Source: an uncultured Verrucomicrobiales bacterium (lineage in GTDB: Bacteria; Verrucomicrobiota; Verrucomicrobiia; Verrucomicrobiales; Akkermansiaceae). From it: a DNA stretch of 40,666 nt. A program made the translations under genes and the position numbers. Shown here one piece after another: positions 27,106-34,577 of this stretch; within the stretch, counting starts at the first letter, position 1, and each line of letters starts with the position of its first letter. The stretch spans positions 1 to 40,666 of the forward strand of contig CALCWC010000143.1 in assembly GCA_937905985.1 (NCBI GenBank). Direction: 5' to 3'. The notes under the pieces were generated by a model. It saw only the letters and a program-made list of their open reading frames with translations, was not told the origin of the DNA and ran no database searches.

Positions 27106-27978
27106 GTGAAAACCGCCGCGTCATGCCTGGCGTTTGCCGCACTGCTCACGCTGGCCTCCTGTGACAGGGAGGCCGCGGCCGAGCGCGTGCCGCAGACCGC
27201 ACAGGAGATGTACGCGCGGGCGCAGGAGCTCATCCGCCCCAACGTGGAGCATGCGGAAAGCGATTTCAAAGGCGCGCTCGAATGGTTGCAGAAGGCGGCG
27301 GATGCTGGCTACCTGCAGGCGCAGACAGACCTAGCCGCCCTCTATCTGGAAGGCGGCAAGGGCATTGAGAAGAACGCCGGGCTCGCGCACGAGTGGTTCT
27401 CCAAGGCCGCCGCGCAGGGCAGCAAGGAGGCGTGCGACTTCCTGGGCATTTTGGAATACGAGGGCCGCGGCGTGGCCAAGGATGTGCAGGCCGCCATGGC
27501 GCACTGGCGCACGGCGGCTGATGCCGGGATAGCGGATGCCCAGTTCCGTCTGGGCATGGCGCTGGCGCAGAAGGCGGAGAGCATGCACGAGGCCGTGGAC
27601 TGGCTGGTGAAGGCCGCCCGCCCCGGCGACAAGACGGGAGAGCCCGCCGCCGCCACCGCCCTGGGCAACATCTATGCCAAGGGCACCAACGGCATTGACA
27701 AGAATCTTGATGAATCCGCCAAGTGGTACGCTCAAGCCGCCGCTGCAGGCGAACCCCGCGCCCAGATGGTCTACGCGGTCATGCTGCTCACGGGCGAACC
27801 CGTTCCCAAGGACGAGGAACGCGGCATGGCTATGCTCCGCCTTTCCGCCGGGCAGGACAACCCGCAGGCCATTGCCCTGCTCATCCGCATCCTGAAAAAC
27901 GCCCCGGATGCCGACAAAAACGCCCCCGAGGCCGACGCCTGGCAGAAGCGCCTGGACGAACTTGCCAAAGGCAAGTGA
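27106..27978 (+). CDS. Sel1-repeat lipoprotein
   Basis: A 290-residue protein starting at a GTG codon, with a lipoprotein signal ('AALLTLASCDRE', lipidated Cys at about residue 19). At least five Sel1-like repeats follow, e.g. 'ALEWLQKAADAGYLQAQTDL', 'AHEWFSKAAAQGSKEACDFL', 'AMAHWRTAADAGIADAQFRL' and 'SAKWYAQAAAAGEPRAQMVY'. Such exported repeat proteins act as adaptors in envelope complexes. It is the last gene of the ilvD-MFS-ankyrin-Sel1 run. Transcription then converges on the AAA/DUF4143 gene 46 nt away. No clear terminator is visible in that gap. Confidence 0.8.
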   Translation: MKTAASCLAFAALLTLASCDREAAAERVPQTAQEMYARAQELIRPNVEHAESDFKGALEWLQKAADAGYLQAQTDLAALYLEGGKGIEKNAGLAHEWFSKAAAQGSKEACDFLGILEYEGRGVAKDVQAAMAHWRTAADAGIADAQFRLGMALAQKAESMHEAVDWLVKAARPGDKTGEPAAATALGNIYAKGTNGIDKNLDESAKWYAQAAAAGEPRAQMVYAVMLLTGEPVPKDEERGMAMLRLSAGQDNPQAIALLIRILKNAPDADKNAPEADAWQKRLDELAKGK

Positions 27979-28024
27979 TTTACTGGGTACTATGTACTAT
28001 TTGGGAGGTAGGCACACGCCAACG

Positions 28025-29392
28025 CTATAGGCCCTCCTGCTCGTAGATGGCGGCGCACTCCGACGCCACGCGGCACACGGCGGAGAGCGGAATGTCCAGC
28101 AGCGTGTACGCTCCGGCCTCCGTGGTCTTGGTGGCGGGGATGGACACCTTCTGCACGGAGTAGGGCGACATGGAGACGCGCACGGCGAGCGGGATTCGGT
28201 AGCGGCGGTAGAAGCTCTGCAGGCTGCGGGCCTTGAGGTTGCGCTCCGCCTTCACCTCCATGGCGAACACGCCGTCGTCCGTGGGCAGCAGGAAATCCAC
28301 CTCCGCCTGCGCGCGCTCGGCGGTCCAGTAGTACGGGTTCCAACCGCACTCGGCGCGCAGCTGCTGCTGCACGTACTGCTCCGTGAGCGCGCCCTTGTAC
28401 TGCGTGAACACCGCCGTGCGATCCACCAGCTGGCGCTGCTGCAGGCGGCACTTGGCCGCCAGCAGGCCCACATCCAGGAAGTACAGCTTGAACGCCGCGT
28501 CCTTGTACGCCTCCAGCGGATGCTGCGGCAGCGCGGCGCGGAAGACAGGACTCACCAGCCCCGCGTCTTCCAACCAGCGCTGCGGCCCCTTCAATTGATT
28601 CGCATGCACGCCCTCTTCCACATTGGAGTATACAAACCTCTTGTCCTCCCTGCCCAGCTGGCCGGGGATGGAATCCCATATTTGAGCAATGCGCTTGGCC
28701 TCGTCCGATGACGAGTGCTTGCGGAAATCATCCCGGAAATCCAAGAGCAGGTCATCCTGGATGCTTCGCACCTCGGCGTAGTCCCTGCTGTCGGCAAAGG
28801 CGGCCACAGCCCCGGGCATGCCGCCCACGAAGAAGTACGAGCGCAGGCGCTGTTCCAAGGATTGGGAGAATGTGTTGATGGTGCGCCAGTCCCCGTTGCG
28901 CAGCAGCTCCACATATTGCCCGTCGCCCGTGGCATCCAGGTATTCGGTGAAGCTCATGGGGTACATGCGCAGCCGGTTCACCTTGCCCACGGGAAAGCCC
29001 GTGCCGCGATGCTCCGCTATGCCCAGCAAGGAACCGGCCGCAATGACCGCGTACTCCGGAGCCCGCTCGCAAAAATATTTCAGCGAGGTGATGGCGGACG
29101 GACATTCCTGTATCTCGTCCAGGATAATCAGCGTGTCCTCAGGAGTGAGAGGAAACCCGACCCTGAGTTGCAGCGCCTCCAGCAGGCGGGGCACGTTGTA
29201 GTCAATCTCGAAAGTGTGCCGCATTTCTTCATCGTCGTCGAAACTGATGTACGCCACCTTGGCAAACTCCTGCCGCCCGAATTCCTGCATCAGCCAGGTC
29301 TTGCCGATCTGGCGAGCTCCCATCAGCAGGAGCGGCTTGCGCCGCGGATGCCTTTTCCACTTCCGCATGTCTTCTATTAACCAGCGTTTCAT
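28025..29392 (-). CDS. AAA_14/DUF4143 ATPase
   Basis: A 455-residue ATPase of the archaeal-type AAA_14 + DUF4143 family common in bacterial accessory loci. Walker A is 'GARQIGKT' (25-32) and Walker B 'LIILDEIQ' (86-93). The sensor-like 'YAVIAAGSLLGI' and the DUF4143 C-terminal region follow. The latter contains 'AEVDFLLPTDDGVFAMEVKAE', a PD-(D/E)XK-like E-D-ExK arrangement (about residues 360-385). The biological role is not established; some members are proposed in defence or toxin-like functions. It is monocistronic. The promoter (TTGCAA at 29443-29438, 17 nt, TAAAAA) is directly preceded by a four-unit 32-bp repeat array. Confidence 0.85.
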   Translation of the reverse strand: MKRWLIEDMRKWKRHPRRKPLLLMGARQIGKTWLMQEFGRQEFAKVAYISFDDDEEMRHTFEIDYNVPRLLEALQLRVGFPLTPEDTLIILDEIQECPSAITSLKYFCERAPEYAVIAAGSLLGIAEHRGTGFPVGKVNRLRMYPMSFTEYLDATGDGQYVELLRNGDWRTINTFSQSLEQRLRSYFFVGGMPGAVAAFADSRDYAEVRSIQDDLLLDFRDDFRKHSSSDEAKRIAQIWDSIPGQLGREDKRFVYSNVEEGVHANQLKGPQRWLEDAGLVSPVFRAALPQHPLEAYKDAAFKLYFLDVGLLAAKCRLQQRQLVDRTAVFTQYKGALTEQYVQQQLRAECGWNPYYWTAERAQAEVDFLLPTDDGVFAMEVKAERNLKARSLQSFYRRYRIPLAVRVSMSPYSVQKVSIPATKTTEAGAYTLLDIPLSAVCRVASECAAIYEQEGL

Positions 29393-29454
29393 GGACTGTT
29401 TTCTTCCTGCGCGCTTTTTACACTAAAAATAAGCGGATTGCAAGCCTGTTTTTA

Positions 29455-29582
29455 CGAAATGCAAAGATAAATCGGCTAATCTTTTCCGAAATGCGAAGAT
29501 AAATCATCTCAAAATTTCCGAAATGCAAAGATAAATTACCCGAAATTTTCCGAAATGCGAAGATAACCCGGTGCGGCAAGCC
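29455..29582. repeat. Four-unit 32-bp tandem repeat array upstream of the AAA_14 gene
   Basis: Units begin at 29455, 29487, 29519 and 29551, an exact 32-bp period. The core is CGAAATGC(A/G)AAGATAA and most units end in TTTTC. The variable base alternates A, G, A, G, so the array is also two copies of a 64-bp dimer. It ends about 12 bp upstream of the -35 of the minus-strand ATPase gene, which suggests a regulatory binding array. Confidence 0.85.
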
Positions 29583-29587
29583 TACCT

Positions 29588-29840
29588 CCCGCCCATCAGA
29601 TTTTATGGGTGGACGAAAACACCGCCCGGACCCGTCTTCGCCATGGCTACGCCGAGGCCTACGGGAGGAGCAAGCGTTGGTGCCCCGAACCACCCCGCCC
29701 GTCAGGGCCGGAGTGGTTCGTGGCACTATGGGAGGCCTCTCCCGAAGGCCTCGGCGTAGCTTTAGCGGAGACGGGTCATGCGCTCGTTGGCACCAACCAT
29801 TGCATACTCAAAGGCCGCGCTGAATCATAAAATCTGGCGG
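29588..29840. repeat. ~250-bp imperfect palindrome (MITE-like element or structured RNA)
   Basis: Nested inverted arms: CAGATTTTATG (29597-29607) with its complement at 29826-29836; a 32-nt pair at 29629-29660 and 29746-29777 (28/32 matching); a 17-nt pair at 29680-29696 and 29710-29726 (15/17). Outer flanks CCGCC / GGCGG also pair. No convincing protein frame is seen. It has the form of a miniature inverted-repeat element, but no target-site duplication is evident. Confidence 0.6.
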
Positions 29841-29846
29841 AGTACC

Positions 29847-29881
29847 AAAAAAACCGGCACCGCAGTTGCCTGCAGTGCCGG
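29847..29881 (-). terminator. Terminator of the TIGR04073-type gene
   Basis: A hairpin with CCGGCAC...GTGCCGG arms (29854-29881) is followed on the minus strand by seven T (29853-29847). Confidence 0.85.
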
Positions 29882-29908
29882 AAAATCATGAAATACAATC
29901 AGCAGGGA

Positions 29909-30343
29909 TTAGTCGCGCTGGCCGCGGGAGTAGTCGTACTTGCTCTGGAAGCCAAGCTCCTCCGGGAACTCGGAGAAACCGGACCAGGAGTTGTACTCCT
30001 TGAGGCCGCTGCGTCCGCAGCTGCCCTGGTAGGGCGGGCGGTAGGTGCACTTGTAGGTGGGAGCCCAGAAGGTCACCAGCTCGTAGAAGCCGTAGCCGAT
30101 GCGGGTAAAGGTGCGGGTGAAGCCTTCCACGATACCGACGGAGAAGCCGGCGTAGTCGCCCTCCTCGCTGTTCCAGCGAATCATGGTGACGGGAAGTTCC
30201 TCGATGGCGTAGATGATGTTGCCGATGGCACGACCCAGCTTACGCGTGGCGGTGTACTCGGAGGCCGGCGGGGCCTGGATATCCGCGTACACTGTGCCAG
30301 CAAGGGCCGTCAGCAGGAGAGTGGGAAGAAGTAAGCGCTTCAT
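29909..30343 (-). CDS. Exosortase-associated-type protein, TIGR04073-like
   Basis: A 144-residue protein with a signal peptide (MKRLLLPTLLLTALAGTVYAD) and a mature region matching the pattern of the TIGR04073 family. The pieces are 'RKLGRAIGNIIYAIEELPVT', then a glycine-rich amphipathic stretch 'AGFSVGIVEGFTRTFTRIGYGFYELVTF', and a Tyr/Pro-rich end. This family is found largely in exosortase-containing Verrucomicrobiota, Planctomycetota and relatives, and its function is unknown. The start at 30343 follows a strong promoter, and the gene ends in its own terminator. No exosortase gene is in this window. Confidence 0.75.
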   Translation of the reverse strand: MKRLLLPTLLLTALAGTVYADIQAPPASEYTATRKLGRAIGNIIYAIEELPVTMIRWNSEEGDYAGFSVGIVEGFTRTFTRIGYGFYELVTFWAPTYKCTYRPPYQGSCGRSGLKEYNSWSGFSEFPEELGFQSKYDYSRGQRD

Positions 30344-30353
30344 AACGTCATCA

Positions 30354-30382
30354 TATATACCACCCGCCCACACCCTTTGCAA
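30354..30382 (-). promoter_or_regulatory. Promoter of the TIGR04073-type gene
   Basis: On the minus strand TTGCAA (30382-30377), 17-nt spacer, TATATA (30359-30354). The ATG at 30343 is 10 nt past the -10, giving a leader of only about 3-4 nt. Confidence 0.6.
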
Positions 30383-30423
30383 GCAGAAAAGTCATCTTTT
30401 TTCAAAAATTCTTTTCCTGTTTC

Positions 30424-30456
30424 AAAAAGCCCCCTGCGCCATCTGGCGCAGGGGGC
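30424..30456 (-). terminator. Terminator of the radical-SAM operon
   Basis: 13-bp perfect stem GCCCCCTGCGCCA / TGGCGCAGGGGGC (30429-30456) with a two-base loop, followed on the minus strand by five T. Confidence 0.85.
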
Positions 30457-30496
30457 TTTGAAATCTTGCGGCCTAGCCGCCGAATTTTCAAAATCG

Positions 30497-31735
30497 TCAG
30501 TTGTAAATCTCCTGTTCCCGTTCTTTCTCCGTCAGGTAGCATCCGGGGTCGGAACCGTACCAGTTGCCGTTGGCGAAGGCGGCGCGGGTGCGGAATCCGC
30601 CGCCGCAGATGCGGAAGTGTTTGCAGGTGGCGCAGGGACCGGAGAGGCGTTTCTGGCGCTCCATGGGGTCGTCGCTGCCGCGCAGCTCGCGCAGCTGGGC
30701 GGCGGAGGGCTCGCTGGCGGCTTCCCAGACCTCGGAGAATTTCTGCTGCTTGACGTTGCCGAGGGTGACGCCCTGCCAGAACTGGTCCGGGTGGATGTTG
30801 CCCTGGGTGTCGATGTTGGCGATGCCGCGGCCAGAGGAGTTGGCACCGCCTCCGTTCCAGGTGAGCAGGCGCAGCGTTTCCTGCGCCAGCGGGTGGCCCT
30901 CCCGCAGCTGGCGCAGCAGCAGGTACACGCCGTCCGCCGGCTGGGTGACGGTCAGCAGCTCGCGCGGGCTGCCCTCGTCGTACCACTTCTGCGCGCGGGC
31001 GATGAGCATGTCGATGGCGCCGCGGGCTTCCTCCGGTTTCAGGCTGGCCACGTCTACGCCGCGCCCGGTGGGCACCAGGTGGTAGAAGCACACGCGGCGG
31101 ATGTCCTCGCGTTCGATGAAGTCGAGGATCTGCTCCATGCTCTGCACGTTGTTGCGGGTGAGGGTGAGGCGCAGGCCGGTTTTCTGGCCCACTTCCTCGC
31201 AGAGCTTGAAGCCGCGGATGGCGCCGTCGAACGCGCCGGGAACGCCGCGGAATTGATCGTGCACGGCGCCGATGCCGTCCAGCGAGATGCCGACGTACGC
31301 CACGCCGAGCTTCTTGAAGAGGGCTGCGAGTTCTGGTGTGATGCGGGTTCCGTTGGTGGAGATGGTGACCTTGAGACCGCGCTCGGTGGCGCGCTCCAGG
31401 ATTTGCGGCAGCAGCGGGTGCAGCGTGGGCTCGCCGCCGGAGAGCAGCAGCGCGTTCACCTTGTACTCCGCCAGGTCGTCAATCACCGCGCAGCATTGCT
31501 CCCAGGACAGCTCGCCGGGGTAGCGCTCCGCGTGTGAATCCGCGTAGCAGTGGACGCAGCGCAGGTTGCAGGTGCGCGTGATGTTCCACACCACAATGGG
31601 CTTGCGTGTGCGCGCAGAGCTGGGCATGCAGGCGGCTGTGCTGGCATGCGGGTTGGTGTCGCCACCGCCTTGTCCGTAGCGGATGTGGTCGGCGGGCTGG
31701 GAAATTCCGGTCCAGAGCTTGGTGATGTTGGTCAT
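30497..31735 (-). CDS. ahbC: AhbC-like radical-SAM protein (12,18-didecarboxysiroheme deacetylase)
   Basis: A 412-residue radical-SAM/SPASM enzyme. The N-terminus 'ITKLWTGISQPADHIRYGQG' followed by 'KPIVVWNITRTCNLRCVHCYADS' (CxxxCxxC) matches the AhbC/NirJ group. These remove acetate side chains from didecarboxysiroheme in the siroheme-dependent haem pathway. A SPASM-type cysteine cluster is at the C-terminus ('GPCATCKHFRICGGGFRTRA...PGCY'). Start at 31735 overlaps the upstream radical-SAM stop by 4 nt (ATGA), so the two are one unit. The frame is open further upstream but is antisense to that neighbour. AhbA/B are not in the window. Choice of AhbC over other NirJ-like enzymes is from the N-terminus. 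Confidence 0.72.
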   Translation of the reverse strand: MTNITKLWTGISQPADHIRYGQGGGDTNPHASTAACMPSSARTRKPIVVWNITRTCNLRCVHCYADSHAERYPGELSWEQCCAVIDDLAEYKVNALLLSGGEPTLHPLLPQILERATERGLKVTISTNGTRITPELAALFKKLGVAYVGISLDGIGAVHDQFRGVPGAFDGAIRGFKLCEEVGQKTGLRLTLTRNNVQSMEQILDFIEREDIRRVCFYHLVPTGRGVDVASLKPEEARGAIDMLIARAQKWYDEGSPRELLTVTQPADGVYLLLRQLREGHPLAQETLRLLTWNGGGANSSGRGIANIDTQGNIHPDQFWQGVTLGNVKQQKFSEVWEAASEPSAAQLRELRGSDDPMERQKRLSGPCATCKHFRICGGGFRTRAAFANGNWYGSDPGCYLTEKEREQEIYN

Positions 31736-32796
31736 GAAAGGTTGTGGTTTGCAGGAATGTACGGGCAGAGGGGTTCTGCGGCCATCATGTCGCCTGTGGC
31801 GCCGTAGGCGCGGGAACGCGACCCGCCGCAGAGGTGGCGGTACTCGCACTTGCCGCACTTGCCGCCCAGCGCGTCGTCGTTGCGCAGCTCCACGAACAGG
31901 GGGTGCGTGCGGTACACCGTGGCCAGGTCGTCCGTGCGCACGTTGCCGGCCGTGAGCGGCAGGAACCCGCTGGGCTGGATTTCCCCCGTGTGGGAGATGA
32001 ACAGCACTCCCTTGCCGTCGCGCGTGGGGATGAGGTGGCGCGGGGGCTGCGCCCCGTTTGTGCGCGCAGCCTGCATGAGCACGCGGCGGTACTGGTGGCC
32101 CTCCGTTGTTTTCACGGCAAAGGGCAGGGTGCTGCGCAGGGATTCCAGGCGCTGCCACACGGCTTCCAGCTCCTGCGCGCTCGGCAGTTCATCCAGCGTG
32201 GCGCGGCCGGTGGGCACCAGCACGAACACGCTCCAGACATCCGGCTGCACTTCCTTCATCAGCTCGATGAAACCGTCCAGCTCCGGCAGGGTTGTGCGGG
32301 AAAGCGTGGTGTTCACCTGCAGCATGATGCCGGCCTCCTTGGCGCGGCGTGCGGCCTCCAGCGTGCGCTCGAAGGTGTGCGGCACCCCGCGGAACGCATC
32401 GTGCGTGGCCTGCGTGGCGCCATCCAGGCTCAGGCTCAGGCTTACCACACCCGCTTCCTTCAAGGCGGCAAAGTCCGTGTGCAGCAGGCGCGCCGTGGCC
32501 GCCGGGCTCAGTGATACCCGCAGGCCCTTCGCCGTGGCGTGGCGTATCAAGTCAAAGATGTCGCGCCGCATCATCGGGTCGCCCCCCGTCAGCACCAGCA
32601 TCGGCGGGTTCAGCTCCGCAATGGCGTCCAGCAGCGCCAGCGCCTCGTCGTGCGTGAGCTCCTGCGGATGCGCCTGCGGTTGCGCCACCGCCCTGCAATG
32701 CCTACATGCCAACGCGCACGCCCGTGTCACCTCCCAGAAGAGGATGAACGGACGCTCGCTAAAGTCTACTGCGCCTGTGTGCGGATGCCCCGGCAT
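31732..32796 (-). CDS. Radical-SAM/SPASM protein, TIGR04053/AhbD-like
   Basis: A 354-residue radical-SAM protein. 'RPFILFWEVTRACALACRHCRAVAQ' holds the CxxxCxxC cluster ligands, 'MLVLTGGDPMMR' is the SAM GGE-like motif, and the C-terminal SPASM-like cysteines are in 'GGKCGKCEYRHLCGGSRSRA'. Sequence order matches the TIGR04053 group, a relative of AhbD (haem b synthase). With AhbC next door, a role in the last haem step is an inference. The start at 32796 is chosen because it lies 7 nt after a -10 hexamer; the frame continues upstream only through the promoter. First gene of the pair, translationally coupled to the second. Confidence 0.78.
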   Translation of the reverse strand: MPGHPHTGAVDFSERPFILFWEVTRACALACRHCRAVAQPQAHPQELTHDEALALLDAIAELNPPMLVLTGGDPMMRRDIFDLIRHATAKGLRVSLSPAATARLLHTDFAALKEAGVVSLSLSLDGATQATHDAFRGVPHTFERTLEAARRAKEAGIMLQVNTTLSRTTLPELDGFIELMKEVQPDVWSVFVLVPTGRATLDELPSAQELEAVWQRLESLRSTLPFAVKTTEGHQYRRVLMQAARTNGAQPPRHLIPTRDGKGVLFISHTGEIQPSGFLPLTAGNVRTDDLATVYRTHPLFVELRNDDALGGKCGKCEYRHLCGGSRSRAYGATGDMMAAEPLCPYIPANHNLS

Positions 32797-32803
32797 GGCG
32801 CGT

Positions 32804-32832
32804 ATTCTACCCGCGGCTCCGCTGTTTGGCAA
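32804..32832 (-). promoter_or_regulatory. Leaderless promoter of the radical-SAM pair
   Basis: On the minus strand TTGCCA (32832-32827), 17-nt spacer, TAGAAT (32809-32804), then 7 nt to the ATG at 32796. The geometry is identical to the SDR promoter. Confidence 0.6.
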
Positions 32833-32908
32833 GCTCGTATTCCGCCTTGCCGCGGGGCGGCTGTTGCATGCCTTTTGAAAACTTTTTCATTTTCTCGTGG
32901 AAAAATGC

Positions 32909-32937
32909 TTGACACTCCCGCCTGTTTGCGGTATTGT
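32909..32937 (+). promoter_or_regulatory. rpsU promoter
   Basis: Consensus TTGACA (32909-32914), 17-nt spacer, TATTGT (32932-32937). The leader to the ATG at 32980 is about 35 nt, longer than for most genes here. Confidence 0.7.
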
Positions 32938-32979
32938 CCGCGTCCGTTCCTGAACATTAATAACCACAAACCTCTAACT

Positions 32980-33222
32980 ATGCGTTCCATCACTGTTCGT
33001 AAGGGAGAACCCATCGACCGCGCGCTCAAGCGCCTGAAGACCAAGCTCGACACCGAAGGCATCTTGGAAGAGATGCGCCGCCGTCGCGCCTTTGAAAGCC
33101 CCATGGATGAGAAGCGCCGCAAGGCTCGCTCCGCTTCCAAGCGTAACAAGGTTCGCTGGCACTACACCAGCAAGGAGGAAATCGCTGCGTCTGCCGTTAC
33201 CCCGGCTCCCGCTGAGGCCTAA
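32980..33222 (+). CDS. rpsU: Ribosomal protein bS21
   Basis: An 80-residue, very basic small-subunit protein. 'SITVRKGEPIDRALKRLKTKLDTEGILEEMRRRRAFESP' is the bS21 core with its arginine-rich helix, followed by 'KRRKARSASKRNKVRWHY'. The acidic/Ala-Pro tail (about the last 15 residues) is an extension beyond the usual ~70 residues. bS21 helps start-codon selection; its presence alongside weak Shine-Dalgarno usage is of interest. It is monocistronic, with a consensus promoter and a 14-bp terminator. Confidence 0.95.
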   Translation: MRSITVRKGEPIDRALKRLKTKLDTEGILEEMRRRRAFESPMDEKRRKARSASKRNKVRWHYTSKEEIAASAVTPAPAEA

Positions 33223-33251
33223 ATCCCCCGTTCAGGAACCAATCCCCTTTT

Positions 33252-33290
33252 GCAGGGCAGTCTCCTTCCGGGAGACTGCCCTGCTTTTTT
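33252..33290 (+). terminator. rpsU terminator
   Basis: Perfect 14-bp stem GCAGGGCAGTCTCC / GGAGACTGCCCTGC (33252-33284) followed by six T. Confidence 0.93.
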
Positions 33291-33322
33291 GGGAAAAAGC
33301 GGCGAATCCCACTTCCCCGTTC

Positions 33323-33356
33323 AAAAGCCCATCCGGCGTTGTGCCGGATGGGCTTT
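33323..33356 (-). terminator. Terminator of the thioredoxin-like cluster (bidirectional possible)
   Basis: 14-bp stem AAAGCCCATCCGGC / GCCGGATGGGCTTT, five-base loop, lying 45 nt past the last thioredoxin-like gene on the minus strand. Confidence 0.8.
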
Positions 33357-33401
33357 CCAAATCCCCGCGCTCCCGGCGCGGCTATATTCCAAAATTGTAA
33401 A

Positions 33402-33944
33402 TCACTTGCGAGTATATTTCTTCCAATCCTTGATGATGGCTCCGGCATGGGCGTTGATGATTTCCTTGCCGTCGGCCTTCACCACGGAGGCGTTGGGAAT
33501 GCCGTTCGCGAACTTGTAGGCGGGCAGTTTGCCAGACTCGCCGGAGTTGGCCAGGATGCACGGGAAGTCCGCGCCATACTTCTTCATGAAATTGATGGCG
33601 GCATCCGGGCTGTTATCGTGGCTCACCAGGATGAGCTCCACCTTCTTGCCCATGGTCTTGTACTGCTTCACCACGTGGGGCATCTCCGCGTTGCACGGGC
33701 CGCACCAGCTGGCGGACTGCAGGTAGATGTAGTACTTGGCGTCCGGGTTGGGCTTCTTGTCGGTCAGGAAGGTCATCCCCTGCAGGGCCTTGCCCACCAC
33801 GGAGGCTTCCTTGGGTGCATCCTTCTTGCCCTTGGCGGCCTTCTTGGCGGGGGTGGGGGCATCGGAGTCCTGTGCCATCATGGCGGGTGTGGCCACCATC
33901 AGGCTCAGGGCGAGCACGGCGTAGAATACATTCTTGATATTCAT
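33402..33944 (-). CDS. Exported thioredoxin-fold protein 1 (last of four)
   Basis: A 180-residue TlpA/thioredoxin-like protein with a signal peptide (MNIKNVFYAVLALSLMVATP, cleavage near 'MMA-QD'). A lysine/alanine-rich linker follows, then a thioredoxin domain with the redox site 'WCGPC' (80-84) and cis-Pro in 'NGIPNASV'. It would act on disulfides in the periplasm. The block 'TFLTDKKPNPDAKYYIYLQS' is shared almost word for word with its neighbour at 33993, showing tandem duplication. It is followed by a strong terminator. No Shine-Dalgarno is visible. Confidence 0.83.
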   Translation of the reverse strand: MNIKNVFYAVLALSLMVATPAMMAQDSDAPTPAKKAAKGKKDAPKEASVVGKALQGMTFLTDKKPNPDAKYYIYLQSASWCGPCNAEMPHVVKQYKTMGKKVELILVSHDNSPDAAINFMKKYGADFPCILANSGESGKLPAYKFANGIPNASVVKADGKEIINAHAGAIIKDWKKYTRK

Positions 33945-33992
33945 GGCTTGAGTTTTATGGTGTAAGGGTTGCTTGTTGTCAGGGAGGGGAAA

Positions 33993-34550
33993 TCACTTGG
34001 CCTTGGCGGCCTTTGAGGTGACGTCCTTCCACTTCATCATAATCATCTTGGCATGGTTGTTCATGAGCTCGGTGCCGGAGGCATCCACGATGGAAGCCCA
34101 GGGGAAGGAGGCGGACTGGCTGAATCCCGGCAGCTTGCTCACGTCCGGGGAGCCAATCATGATGCAGGGGAAATCCGCACCGTATTTCTTCATGAACTCC
34201 TTGGCATCGTTTTCCGCGCTGTCGCGGCACACGAAGATGAGCTCGGTCTTGTTCTTGGTCATCTCCTTGTACTGCTTCACCACCTCGGGCATCTCCTGGT
34301 TGCAGGGGCCGCAGTTGCGGGAAGACTGCAGGTAGACGTAGAACTTGGCCTTGGGATTGGGCTTCTTATCGGTCAGGAAGGTGATGTCCTTGAGGGCATC
34401 CTGCATGGCGTTCTTGTTGGCCTTTGCCTTCTTGGCGGTGGCCTTGCTTTCAACCTTGGCGTCCTTGTCCTGGGGTTTGGCCATCACCACGGGCATGGCG
34501 GTAAACAGGCCGGCTGCCAGGATCAGGCGGAAAAGTGAGGTGGTGTTCAT
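33993..34550 (-). CDS. Exported thioredoxin-fold protein 2
   Basis: A 185-residue paralogue of the neighbours, with a signal peptide (cleavage near 'VMA-KP') and a Lys/Ala-rich linker. The thioredoxin fold's site is 'RNCGPCNQEMP' (CGPC 80-83), where Asn replaces the usual Trp. The cis-Pro lies in 'ASFPWASIV'. Loss of the Trp before the CGPC is unusual and may shift the redox potential. It lies 48 nt before protein 1 and 27 nt after protein 3. It shares 'FMKKYGADFPCI' with protein 1. Confidence 0.83.
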   Translation of the reverse strand: MNTTSLFRLILAAGLFTAMPVVMAKPQDKDAKVESKATAKKAKANKNAMQDALKDITFLTDKKPNPKAKFYVYLQSSRNCGPCNQEMPEVVKQYKEMTKNKTELIFVCRDSAENDAKEFMKKYGADFPCIMIGSPDVSKLPGFSQSASFPWASIVDASGTELMNNHAKMIMMKWKDVTSKAAKAK

Positions 34551-34577
34551 GATGTATCGGTTTATTTGATGTGAATT

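Noticed and set aside
29455..29582. CRISPR array
   Set aside because: Only four units, with a 16-18 nt core and about 12-14 nt between cores that are not spacer-like; no cas genes nearby.
29588..29840. Insertion sequence with transposase
   Set aside because: No transposase frame and no clear target-site duplication; reported as a palindromic element only.
31736..32158. Extension of the AhbC-like protein
   Set aside because: It runs antisense-like out of frame through the coupled radical-SAM gene; the ATGA overlap gives a natural start.
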